The notes under the pieces were generated by a model. The model was given only the letters and a program-made list of their open reading frames with translations, searched no databases and was not told where the DNA came from. Below are positions 1 through 5,429 of a DNA stretch of 6,544 nucleotides, one piece after another. The stretch's first letter is position 1. Each line of letters begins with the position of its first letter. The stretch is from an uncultured Porphyromonadaceae bacterium (GTDB taxonomy: Bacteria > Bacteroidota > Bacteroidia > Bacteroidales > Muribaculaceae), in NCBI GenBank assembly GCA_900548705.1, contig URLF01000116.1, positions 1 to 6,544 on the forward strand, in the 5' to 3' direction. The translations under genes were made by a program, and so were the position numbers.

Positions 1-173
1 TTGCCGGGGATTATCGCCGCGAGGGAGCGGTTGATGATAGCCGTCGTCTGCTTGCCGTTTCCCAAACCAAGGAAGCTTCATCATTTTTCCGTATGCTCAA
101 CTCGGTTGCCGTCATATACAGGGGGATGGGACTTCCCGGCATCTCACGTTTGCTTCGCCCGTTTTTCCGATAA
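1..173 (+). CDS. C-terminal end of an unidentified protein (partial)
   Basis: Frame 3 of the plus strand is open from the window edge to a TAA at 171-173 and gives about 56 residues. The end of the protein is basic and partly hydrophobic (SSFFRMLNSVAVIYRGMG, then GISRLLRPFFR). I do not recognise the family; an aromatic and arginine-rich tail like this occurs in some membrane-associated enzymes, but that is only a guess. Frame 1 is also open up to 178-180 but reads as an unlikely Cys/Pro/His-rich peptide, so frame 3 is preferred. The stop lies just before the shared hairpin at 184-245, which fits a gene converging on pdxA. The start and most of the gene lie outside the window. Confidence 0.55.
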   Translation, partial: AGDYRREGAVDDSRRLLAVSQTKEASSFFRMLNSVAVIYRGMGLPGISRLLRPFFR

Positions 174-183
174 GCGATAGTGT

Positions 184-245
184 AAAAAACAATGCGGAGA
201 TGTGACTGGCAATCCCGGTTGGGATGGCGTCACACCTCCGCGTTG
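184..245 (-). terminator. Intrinsic terminator of the rlmN-pdxA operon, possibly bidirectional
   Basis: A 13-bp stem pairs 194-206 (GCGGAGATGTGAC) with 229-241 (GTCACACCTCCGC). The single irregular pair is a G-U wobble in the minus-strand RNA. Outer pairs extend it to 190 and 245 with one further irregular pair, and a second small stem sits in the loop (ATCCC at 212-216 with GGGAT at 221-225). Read on the minus strand, the stem is followed at once by six T's (184-189), the classic intrinsic terminator form. The pdxA stop codon is only about 16 bp upstream. On the plus strand the hairpin follows the stop of the converging gene, but the downstream tract is only weakly T-rich, so termination there is less certain. 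Confidence 0.85.
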
Positions 246-260
246 CTGTATGTTTCCCGT

Positions 261-1349
261 TTATTTCTCTTTTGACAGGTCGAGGACTACATTGTCCTTG
301 GATTTGTCGACATACTGGCGGCGCAGCGGATTGGCGGTGCGCTCCGCGTGGTTGAGGCGGTTGCGGTAGATGTCGATGGCGGCGTAAAGGGCTTCGCGCA
401 TTGAATCGGGGGATGCCTCACCTTTTCCCGCGATGTCAAACCCTGTGCCATGGTCGGGGGAGGTTCTGACGAATGGCAGTCCGGCGGTGAAATTTACCCC
501 GTTTCCCCCCGCTATGGTCTTGAAGGGCGCGAGTCCCTGGTCATGATACATGGTCAGAATGCCATCAAACTTGCGGTAATTGCCGCTCCCGAAAAAGCCG
601 TCAGCCGCATATGGCCCGAAGGCATGGATTTTCTTTGCGCGTGATTCCTCCACGGCGGGAAGTATGATGTCTTTCTCCTCGGAACCGAGCAGCCCGTTGT
701 CTCCGGCATGGGGATTGAGGCCAAGCACTGCGATACGGGGCTTCACGATTCCGAAATCCTGAATCAGTGACTGGTTGAAGAGTCGGAGCTTCTCCATGAT
801 ATTCTCCTTGGTTATCGCCTCGGCGACTTTAGAGATGGGGAGATGAATGGAGACGAGCGCCACTCTCAGGGTGTCATTGAAGAGAATCATCAGGGCTTTG
901 TTGCCGTCGCCGATTGATGCTTCCAGGTATTCGGTGTGGCCCGGGAATGTGAACAGTTCGCTATGGATGGTGGATTTGTTTACCGGAGCGGTGAGCAACA
1001 CATCTATTTTCCCGGCGCGGAGGTCGGCCACGGCTCTTTCAAGAGCCTCGAATGCGGCTTTGCCCGCTTCCGGCGAGGGATGTCCCGGTTCGACCTTGGC
1101 ATCCTCTCCGATGACATTGATTATGTAGGCCTGCCCGTCGGTGGCGTTTTCCGCATCCTTGATTTGGACGGGAGCTGCCCCCTGGAGGGAGAGCTGTTTG
1201 CGGTAGTTGGCGGCAATCTTGGCAGAGCCGTAGACAATCGGGGTGCATAATTCAAACAACCGGTTGTCATCCAGCATTTTCAGGATGACTTCGTAGCCGA
1301 TTCCGTTGAAATCTCCGTGGGTGATACCCACCTTTATCTTATCTGACAT
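261..1349 (-). CDS. pdxA: 4-hydroxythreonine-4-phosphate dehydrogenase PdxA
   Basis: PdxA oxidises 4-phosphohydroxy-L-threonine with NAD(P). The product decarboxylates and is condensed with deoxyxylulose phosphate by PdxJ to form pyridoxine 5'-phosphate, in the DXP-dependent route to vitamin B6 in the cytoplasm. The 362-aa length is normal for Bacteroidetes PdxA. Visible signatures are the N-terminal GITHGDFNGIGYE (residues 8-20), the substrate-binding GHTE (H138-T139), and three metal-ligand histidines matching E. coli H166, H211 and H266: H169 (SIHLP), H214 (NPHAGDNG) and H269 (MYHDQGLAPFK). The C-terminal block TSPDHGTGFDIAGKG (296-310) is also intact. It is the last gene of the operon, 21 bp after the WYL gene and about 16 bp before the terminator stem. 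The ATG start places the first motif at the usual distance. No damage is visible. Confidence 0.97.
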   Translation of the reverse strand: MSDKIKVGITHGDFNGIGYEVILKMLDDNRLFELCTPIVYGSAKIAANYRKQLSLQGAAPVQIKDAENATDGQAYIINVIGEDAKVEPGHPSPEAGKAAFEALERAVADLRAGKIDVLLTAPVNKSTIHSELFTFPGHTEYLEASIGDGNKALMILFNDTLRVALVSIHLPISKVAEAITKENIMEKLRLFNQSLIQDFGIVKPRIAVLGLNPHAGDNGLLGSEEKDIILPAVEESRAKKIHAFGPYAADGFFGSGNYRKFDGILTMYHDQGLAPFKTIAGGNGVNFTAGLPFVRTSPDHGTGFDIAGKGEASPDSMREALYAAIDIYRNRLNHAERTANPLRRQYVDKSKDNVVLDLSKEK

Positions 1350-1370
1350 AATGAATTGAATCTATGTTGT

Positions 1371-2306
1371 TTATGAAAAGTCTGTATCATTGGGCCGCAC
1401 GGGCTGGCCGGTATAGTTGGCCAGCGTGTCGCGCAGGCGGGTCACCACCATCGCCCTGAGTTCGCGAGGTGCCTCGACCACCACCTGATTCCCCATAGCT
1501 ATGATGTCCGAGACGAAATCGGAGGTCAGGCAGAGACGGTAGGTGAATCGGGAATACCCGTCATTGATTTCCTCCTGCTGGGAGTGGTGGAGAGGAAGGG
1601 CGCGGAGGTATTTGGCTTGCCTCGGATCGACGCGAAGCACCACCTGACGGGCCTCACCCTTGTCGACCATTATCCCGTATGCGTCTTTGAAATATGTTTT
1701 CGGGTCGGTGGCGGCGGGGAGAGTGAAGGTGCGCGGCTGGATTTTCAATCCGCTGATTCGGTCGAGGGCGTAGGTCTTCACCTTTCCGGAGGATGTCTCG
1801 CGTCCGGTCACATACCATATCTGACGGTAGATTCTGAGAAACCAAGGCTCGATTTCGACATCGCGACTGGGATTGACGCGCGAGTGGGAATGGTAGTCGA
1901 AAGTGACCGTTCGGCATTCGCGCAACGCGTCCATCATGCTCGAAAGATGTTCTCTTGCCGACGGCACCTCCTCCAGCATTATCCGCGACGCGATTTCGCG
2001 TGAACCCTGGAGGACATTGCTCGTGGCAGAGGCGTTGAGGAGCCAGTTGGTTATCTGTTCCCCCGCCGAGCCGGGCTCTTCCTCGATATAGTATTCATAG
2101 GTGGCCGGGTCGCAGAGGATGGTCACCGAGAAAAGCTCCTCGATTGCCTGACGGTAGTTGTAGAATGTGCGCCGTGGAATCCTTGTCTCCCCGTTAGCGA
2201 AGGGACTGTTGGCCCAGCTCCGGTCCAACTCCTTGCGGGAGATGCGGCCGAAACGTTTGATTGTGTCGACAATCCAGATATAGCGGTTGAGAAGGTCGCG
2301 GGCCAT
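1371..2306 (-). CDS. WYL-domain transcriptional regulator (wHTH-WYL-WCX)
   Basis: This 311-aa protein has the layout of WYL-family regulators. An N-terminal winged helix-turn-helix region (about residues 1-75, including RISRKELDRSWA and RRTFYNYRQAIEELF) probably binds DNA. A linker follows, then a WYL domain (about 127-190) with EPWFLRIYRQIWYVTGRE and YALDRI, in which the signature triad is W164-Y165-V166. A WCX-like C-terminal region (about 218-297) closes it. In the family, WYL domains sense ligands such as nucleic acids or nucleotides, and members regulate DNA repair, metabolism and, in the CapW and BrxR types, phage defence. Here it sits between a DUF1573 gene (5 bp gap) and pdxA (21 bp gap), with no defence genes nearby. 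Its targets are unknown; autoregulation of this operon is a reasonable inference only. No promoter of its own is visible. Confidence 0.88.
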   Translation of the reverse strand: MARDLLNRYIWIVDTIKRFGRISRKELDRSWANSPFANGETRIPRRTFYNYRQAIEELFSVTILCDPATYEYYIEEEPGSAGEQITNWLLNASATSNVLQGSREIASRIMLEEVPSAREHLSSMMDALRECRTVTFDYHSHSRVNPSRDVEIEPWFLRIYRQIWYVTGRETSSGKVKTYALDRISGLKIQPRTFTLPAATDPKTYFKDAYGIMVDKGEARQVVLRVDPRQAKYLRALPLHHSQQEEINDGYSRFTYRLCLTSDFVSDIIAMGNQVVVEAPRELRAMVVTRLRDTLANYTGQPVRPNDTDFS

Positions 2307-2311
2307 AGCGG

Positions 2312-3376
2312 TCAGAAATCGTGGGGAATACCGACCAGCCGGATAGTGGTCAGGGGGTGTTGTGGGTCGTTGGTTATAATCTGAAGCCGGGAGTTCAACA
2401 ACGGCGCGGAAAACTCCGTCGGGTCGAAAGTCACGGTAATTATGCCCGATTTTCCCTTCTTTAGCTTTGAGAAAGGAGCATTGACGGTGAAGCCCGGTTC
2501 GGAGGTATGCACCCGTCTGATGAGCATGTCGTTTTTCCCGGTGTTGGTTACCCGCAGCTGGCGTGTGATCGGTTGTCTCGACCTGGAGAAATCTCCATAG
2601 TCGAGCATGTCGGTGTCAGTGACAATCACCGGTGCGTCAGCAAGCTGTTTCTCTGTCATCCCGGAAAAATCCTCCTCTATGATTGATGCGATTTCGACCT
2701 TGACCGGTGGCTCGCCTGGCACATTCAGCGTCAGGGAGTCGGTAAGGATACCGTATTGGGTGGATTTGGTGGGAGCTAAGACGAAGGAATAGACACCCTG
2801 TTCTCCGGGTTGCACTGTGTCATGGGCCGCTGTGACCCGCAGGTATGAAGGGATGTCGGACCATCGGGGCACCACCGGCTCGTGGGAGGAGTTGTATACC
2901 TCCACGAACTGCGATTTTATCTTGCCGGTCTTGACAGTCCCGAATGTGACCATATTGCCACGCAGGCGTATCGGACCGACGGCGACCGGGAAACGTGACC
3001 TCAGGGTGTTCTGTGCGCCGATTACCACCCCCTTGATGAGAAGTCTCTCAGTGGAGTCATTGGACAGTTTGACCATCAGCGACTTGGAGAACCGTCCCGG
3101 GCGTCCGGATGGGTTGTAGACCACAGTGATTGCCGCCGTGTCGCCACGGTTGATTGTGGCTTTTGAATATTGCGGCACGGTGCATCCGCAGGAGGAGCGC
3201 ACATGGTCGATTGTCAAGGGTTCTCCCGAGTCGTTGATGAACTTGAACTCGGTGGAAACCTTTCCGTCATCCTCGTTGAACGCCCCGAAATCATGTTCGG
3301 TCTCCAGCCATCGTGCCTGGGCTTGTGACAAGACGGTCACGAAGGCCATCAGCAATGTCGCCAATATCTGTCTCAT
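2312..3376 (-). CDS. Secreted DUF1573 protein with additional Ig-like domains
   Basis: This is a 354-aa exported protein. Residues 1-21 form a signal peptide (basic start, hydrophobic core LLMAFVTVL, likely cleavage after AQA). A DUF1573 domain spans about 22-118, with HDFG (28-31), the hallmark SSCGCT (61-66; C63 and C65) and YNPSGRPGRFSKS (87-99). Two further beta-rich segments follow: about 125-230, and about 255-350 with LDYGDF, RQLRVTNTG, GIITVTFDPTEF and LQIITNDPQHPL. The last resembles Ig-like/ASH-type repeats. C63 and C65 are the only cysteines in the protein. No lipobox is visible, so a periplasmic or secreted location is likely. The biochemical role of DUF1573 is not established. 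The first domain is clearly paralogous to the neighbour encoded at 3385-3786, 8 bp upstream. The stop lies 5 bp before the WYL start, implying tight co-transcription. Confidence 0.88.
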   Translation of the reverse strand: MRQILATLLMAFVTVLSQAQARWLETEHDFGAFNEDDGKVSTEFKFINDSGEPLTIDHVRSSCGCTVPQYSKATINRGDTAAITVVYNPSGRPGRFSKSLMVKLSNDSTERLLIKGVVIGAQNTLRSRFPVAVGPIRLRGNMVTFGTVKTGKIKSQFVEVYNSSHEPVVPRWSDIPSYLRVTAAHDTVQPGEQGVYSFVLAPTKSTQYGILTDSLTLNVPGEPPVKVEIASIIEEDFSGMTEKQLADAPVIVTDTDMLDYGDFSRSRQPITRQLRVTNTGKNDMLIRRVHTSEPGFTVNAPFSKLKKGKSGIITVTFDPTEFSAPLLNSRLQIITNDPQHPLTTIRLVGIPHDF

Positions 3377-3384
3377 GGCTTCGG

Positions 3385-3786
3385 TCAGTTGGCGGGAGTG
3401 ACGTTACCCTTGATTTTCAGGGTGAGCTTTTTCTTCCCCTTGATGTTGGTGCGCACTGTCACAGTCTTTGTGAACTCTCCGGGGCGCCCTTTGGGATTGT
3501 AAGTTACCGTGATTTTATCCTTCTTCCCCGGATTAATCGGTTTGCGGGGGTATTCCGGACGGGTGCATCCGCATGAAGCCGATGCATTTACGATAAGCAG
3601 CGGAGCATCCCCGGTGTTGGTGAACTCGAATGTGTGGGTCACCGACCCGCCGTTTTCCGGAATCACACCGAAATCGTAAGAGGTCTTGGCGAAAGATATG
3701 TCAGGTGTGCCATCCTGGGGTTTTTCGGCTTTTGCCAGCGATGCCACTAACATCAGCAGCGGCAACAGAAGTATCTTGAGTTTCAT
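3385..3786 (-). CDS. Secreted single-domain DUF1573 protein
   Basis: This 133-aa protein has a signal peptide (MKLKILLLPLLMLVASLAKA, cleavage probably after residue 20) and one DUF1573 domain (about 31-130). The domain shows YDFG (37-40), FEFTNTGDAPLLI (53-65), ASCGCTRPEYP (70-80; C72 and C74), VTYNPKGRPGEFTKTVTV (94-111) and a lysine-rich tail. As in its neighbour, the CxC pair holds the only cysteines, so a structural disulfide, metal site or redox pair is possible but unproven. DUF1573 proteins are very common in Bacteroidetes, and their function is not defined. The gene starts 24 bp after the rlmN stop and ends 8 bp before the longer DUF1573 gene. Adjacent paralogues with the same motif suggest duplication, with added domains in the second copy. 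Confidence 0.92.
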   Translation of the reverse strand: MKLKILLLPLLMLVASLAKAEKPQDGTPDISFAKTSYDFGVIPENGGSVTHTFEFTNTGDAPLLIVNASASCGCTRPEYPRKPINPGKKDKITVTYNPKGRPGEFTKTVTVRTNIKGKKKLTLKIKGNVTPAN

Positions 3787-3810
3787 AAGGCAGTATTAAG
3801 CTTTGCAGAG

Positions 3811-4830
3811 TTATTTTGATTTTCCGGCAAGCATTCCGCATGCGGCCATGATATCCTCACCTCTTGAGGCGCGGATTGTGGCGGTGATGCCATCCTCGTT
3901 GAGCTGGTCGCGGAAACGCTCCATCTGAGCCATCGAGCAAGGTTGCAGGTCGGAGTCCGGGATGGCGTGGAAGCGGATAAGGTTCACACGGCAGTCGAGT
4001 CCGCGCAGTATCTTGGCCAGTTCGCGGCAATGACGCGCGTCATCGTTGACACCACGGAACATTATGTATTCAAACGACAGCCGCCGCTGATGGGCGAAGT
4101 CATAGTTGCGGAGCAGTTCCAGCACATCCCTTATCGGCATCCCTTTCTCTACCGGCATCAATGACGCACGTTCTGAGGGGTAGGGGGAATGAAGAGATAT
4201 GGCGATATGTACTTTGGTGGTCTCTATCAGTGTCTTAAGCTCCTTTATTTTCCCAATCGAACTTACTGTGATACGCTTCGGGCTCCAGGCCATACCCCAC
4301 GGGGCGGTGAGAATCTCAATCGCGTCAAGCACAGGCCCCAGATTGTCAAGAGGTTCTCCCATGCCCATGAACACCAGGTTGGTCAGTGTCTCGCTTTCGG
4401 GAATGGACAATATCTGGTTCATGATGTCGGCGGCAGTCAGGTTGCCGTGGAAACCCTGCCGTCCGGTCATGCAGAAGGAGCAGTTCATCTTGCATCCGGC
4501 CTGGGAAGAGACACACAGTGTGGCGCGGTCTCCATCAGGGATGTAGACGCTCTCTATGTCGCGTCCTCCGACACCCGGAAAAAGGTATTTGACAGTGCCG
4601 TCCGTGCTTCGGGCCTCGGTGAGGGGGGCATGCAGCCCTACCTCATATTTGTCTTCCAGGCGGCCGCGGGCCTGTTTGGATAATTCGGTCATCTCCTGTA
4701 TTGAGGTCGCGCGGTTGACATAAAGCCGCCGAGCAATCTGTTTGGCGGCGAATTGTGGCATGCCGCAACCTGCGGTCACGCGCCTCAGACCTTCAAGAGT
4801 CAGACCTATGAGTGGTGATTTCTTTTCCAT
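3811..4830 (-). CDS. rlmN: Dual-specificity 23S rRNA/tRNA adenine-C2 methyltransferase RlmN
   Basis: RlmN is a cytoplasmic radical-SAM enzyme that methylates C2 of A2503 in 23S rRNA and of A37 in some tRNAs. The 339-aa sequence carries the radical-SAM motif CKMNCSFC (C113, C117, C120) for the 4Fe-4S cluster. The two mechanistic cysteines are also present: C106 (TLCVSSQ), equivalent to E. coli C118, and C331 (MAACGML), equivalent to C355, which carries the methyl group. GMGEPLDN (155-162) for SAM binding, ITVSSIGKI (187-195) and FEYIMFRGVND (253-263) are typical. The N-terminal region (about 1-75) matches the RNA-binding part of the family. A Bacteroidetes promoter lies about 50 bp upstream of the ATG, making this the first gene of the five-gene operon. 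The enzyme looks fully intact. Confidence 0.97.
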   Translation of the reverse strand: MEKKSPLIGLTLEGLRRVTAGCGMPQFAAKQIARRLYVNRATSIQEMTELSKQARGRLEDKYEVGLHAPLTEARSTDGTVKYLFPGVGGRDIESVYIPDGDRATLCVSSQAGCKMNCSFCMTGRQGFHGNLTAADIMNQILSIPESETLTNLVFMGMGEPLDNLGPVLDAIEILTAPWGMAWSPKRITVSSIGKIKELKTLIETTKVHIAISLHSPYPSERASLMPVEKGMPIRDVLELLRNYDFAHQRRLSFEYIMFRGVNDDARHCRELAKILRGLDCRVNLIRFHAIPDSDLQPCSMAQMERFRDQLNEDGITATIRASRGEDIMAACGMLAGKSK

Positions 4831-4838
4831 GACATATG

Positions 4839-4861
4839 TTTCCGATGTGGTGGTACGGAAA
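4839..4861 (-). other. Small hairpin in the rlmN 5' leader
   Basis: TTTCCG (4839-4844) pairs with CGGAAA (4856-4861) across an 11-nt loop, between the predicted promoter and the rlmN ATG at 4830. It would form near the ribosome-binding region of the leader and could tune translation. A 6-bp stem at this spacing can easily arise by chance, so the call is weak. No riboswitch core is recognisable. Confidence 0.25.
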
Positions 4862-4879
4862 TTCCTTTAATCTAAACAA

Positions 4880-4910
4880 CAAAGGTAAGGAAAAATTTCA
4901 TCAGGGCAAG
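4880..4910 (-). promoter_or_regulatory. Bacteroidetes-type promoter for the rlmN-DUF1573-WYL-pdxA operon
   Basis: On the minus strand the -7 box TACCTTTG (complement CAAAGGTA at 4880-4887) matches the Bacteroidetes consensus TAnnTTTG exactly. A TTG box (complement CAA at 4907-4909) lies 19 bp upstream, the expected -33 spacing. Transcription should start near 4873, giving a leader of roughly 40 nt before the rlmN ATG. The -33 box overlaps one arm of an inverted repeat (GGGCAA 4904-4909, TTGCCC 4929-4934), which could be an operator. Confidence 0.78.
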
Positions 4911-4974
4911 CCCGGATGTGCATAAATATTGCCCGCCCCGCTCTTCTTCCACGCGATATCCGGCAAATAGGGAA

Positions 4975-5009
4975 ATAAAAAAAGGCCGACGGAAAAAATC
5001 CGGGGCCTT
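4975..5009 (-). terminator. Intrinsic terminator of the small lipoprotein gene
   Basis: Read on the minus strand, AAGGCC (5004-5009) pairs with GGCCTT (4982-4987). An inner CCGG/CCG-type stem surrounds a T-rich loop. The stem runs directly into a T tract (A's at 4976-4983 on the plus strand, partly shared with the stem), giving the GC-stem plus U-run form of an intrinsic terminator. It ends the transcript about 75-100 nt after the lipoprotein stop codon and stops it before the rlmN promoter at 4880-4910. Confidence 0.82.
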
Positions 5010-5014
5010 GTAGA

Positions 5015-5058
5015 CTGTAAATCTTTACAGCTGTCATCTGCGGGTCAGGAACGACCCG
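5015..5058 (-). other. Two hairpins in the 3' untranslated region of the lipoprotein gene
   Basis: Between the lipoprotein stop (5082-5084) and its terminator are two perfect hairpins. CTGTAAA (5015-5021) pairs with TTTACAG (5024-5030), a 6-7 bp stem. CGGGTC (5041-5046) pairs with GACCCG (5053-5058) across a 6-nt loop. With the terminator they make a 3' UTR of about 100 nt with three consecutive stem-loops. This could stabilise the mRNA or be processed into a 3'-derived small RNA. I see no known RNA family signature. Confidence 0.5.
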
Positions 5059-5081
5059 GGATGGCGCGGGTTGATGGCTGA

Positions 5082-5282
5082 TTATTCAGCAACAGCAGCA
5101 GCGACAACAGTGTCAGCAGCTACAGTATCAGCAGCAACGGTGTCAACGGTCTCAACAACCTCAACAACCTCGGTAGCTACGGTATCAGCAGCTTCAGCAG
5201 CGTTCTCGTCAGCAGCCTTGTTGCCGCAGGAAATCATCGACATACCAGCGATGACAGCGAAAGAAAGGAATAACTTCTTCAT
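5082..5282 (-). CDS. Small acidic lipoprotein with DTVAA-type repeats
   Basis: This 66-aa protein has a lipoprotein signal peptide (MKKLFLSFAVIAGMSMIS) ending in the lipobox cysteine C19, its only cysteine. G-N-K follows the cysteine. The mature 48 residues are almost entirely Ala, Val, Thr, Asp and Glu, with 11 acidic residues and a single lysine (K22), so the chain is strongly negative. DTVAT (33-37), DTVAA (47-51), DTVAA (52-56) and DTVVA (57-61) form a near 5-residue repeat. Similar tiny low-complexity lipoproteins are frequent in Bacteroidales, but I know of no assigned function. It has its own promoter and terminator, so it is expressed alone. The overlapping plus-strand frame (5071-5298) is open only because of the repetitive codons; the signal peptide and lipobox identify the minus strand as coding. 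Confidence 0.85.
   Translation of the reverse strand: MKKLFLSFAVIAGMSMISCGNKAADENAAEAADTVATEVVEVVETVDTVAADTVAADTVVAAAVAE
5107..5168. repeat. Short tandem repeats inside the small lipoprotein gene
   Basis: Two near-identical 15-bp units lie side by side at 5107-5121 and 5122-5136 (ACAGTGTCAGCAGCT-like), followed by a partial third unit at 5137-5145. A perfect 9-bp tandem duplication (CTCAACAAC) sits at 5151-5159 and 5160-5168. All unit lengths are multiples of three, so copy changes would lengthen or shorten the acidic tail without a frameshift. The pattern fits growth by replication slippage. Confidence 0.7.
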
Positions 5283-5334
5283 TTTCTTTTCAAGTTAAGT
5301 AATAAAACAATTTTTTAGTGCTTCAAAAACACTG

Positions 5335-5366
5335 CAAAGGTAATACGATTTTTCGGGACGGCCAAA
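5335..5366 (-). promoter_or_regulatory. Bacteroidetes-type promoter for the small lipoprotein gene
   Basis: On the minus strand a TTTG box (complement CAAA at 5363-5366) lies 20 bp upstream of TACCTTTG (complement CAAAGGTA at 5335-5342). Both sequence and spacing fit the Bacteroidetes sigma factor consensus. The -7 octamer is identical to that of the rlmN promoter. Transcription should start near 5328, leaving an AT-rich leader of about 45 nt before the ATG at 5282, as is usual for well-expressed genes in this phylum. The region just upstream (5367-5420) is also AT-rich and may act as an UP-like element. Confidence 0.82.
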
Positions 5367-5429
5367 CATTTTTTGCAGATTTTTTCATTAAAAACTGTTT
5401 TACAACATTTTTTGTATTGTCTTTGGTGA

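Noticed and set aside
450..1250. Several plus-strand open frames of 60-104 codons across pdxA
   Set aside because: They lie wholly inside a clearly conserved pdxA coding sequence, show no recognisable motif, and reflect the GC-rich codon use of the opposite strand.
1584..2003. Plus-strand 139-aa open frame inside the WYL gene
   Set aside because: Antisense to a protein with an intact domain layout; no promoter and no recognisable domain.
1371..2306. A WYL-centred phage-defence island
   Set aside because: WYL proteins can mark defence loci, but all neighbours are housekeeping or DUF1573 genes, and no nuclease, CBASS, BREX or toxin gene is visible.
4189..4683. Plus-strand 164-aa open frame inside rlmN
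   Set aside because: Antisense to the radical-SAM core of rlmN; the peptide has low-plausibility composition (many His, Gly and Arg) and no family motif.
5071..5298. Plus-strand 75-aa open frame rich in Ala, Thr, Ser and Val
   Set aside because: It is the antisense of the repetitive lipoprotein gene. It lacks a promoter and a signal peptide, while the minus strand has a lipobox, promoter and terminator.
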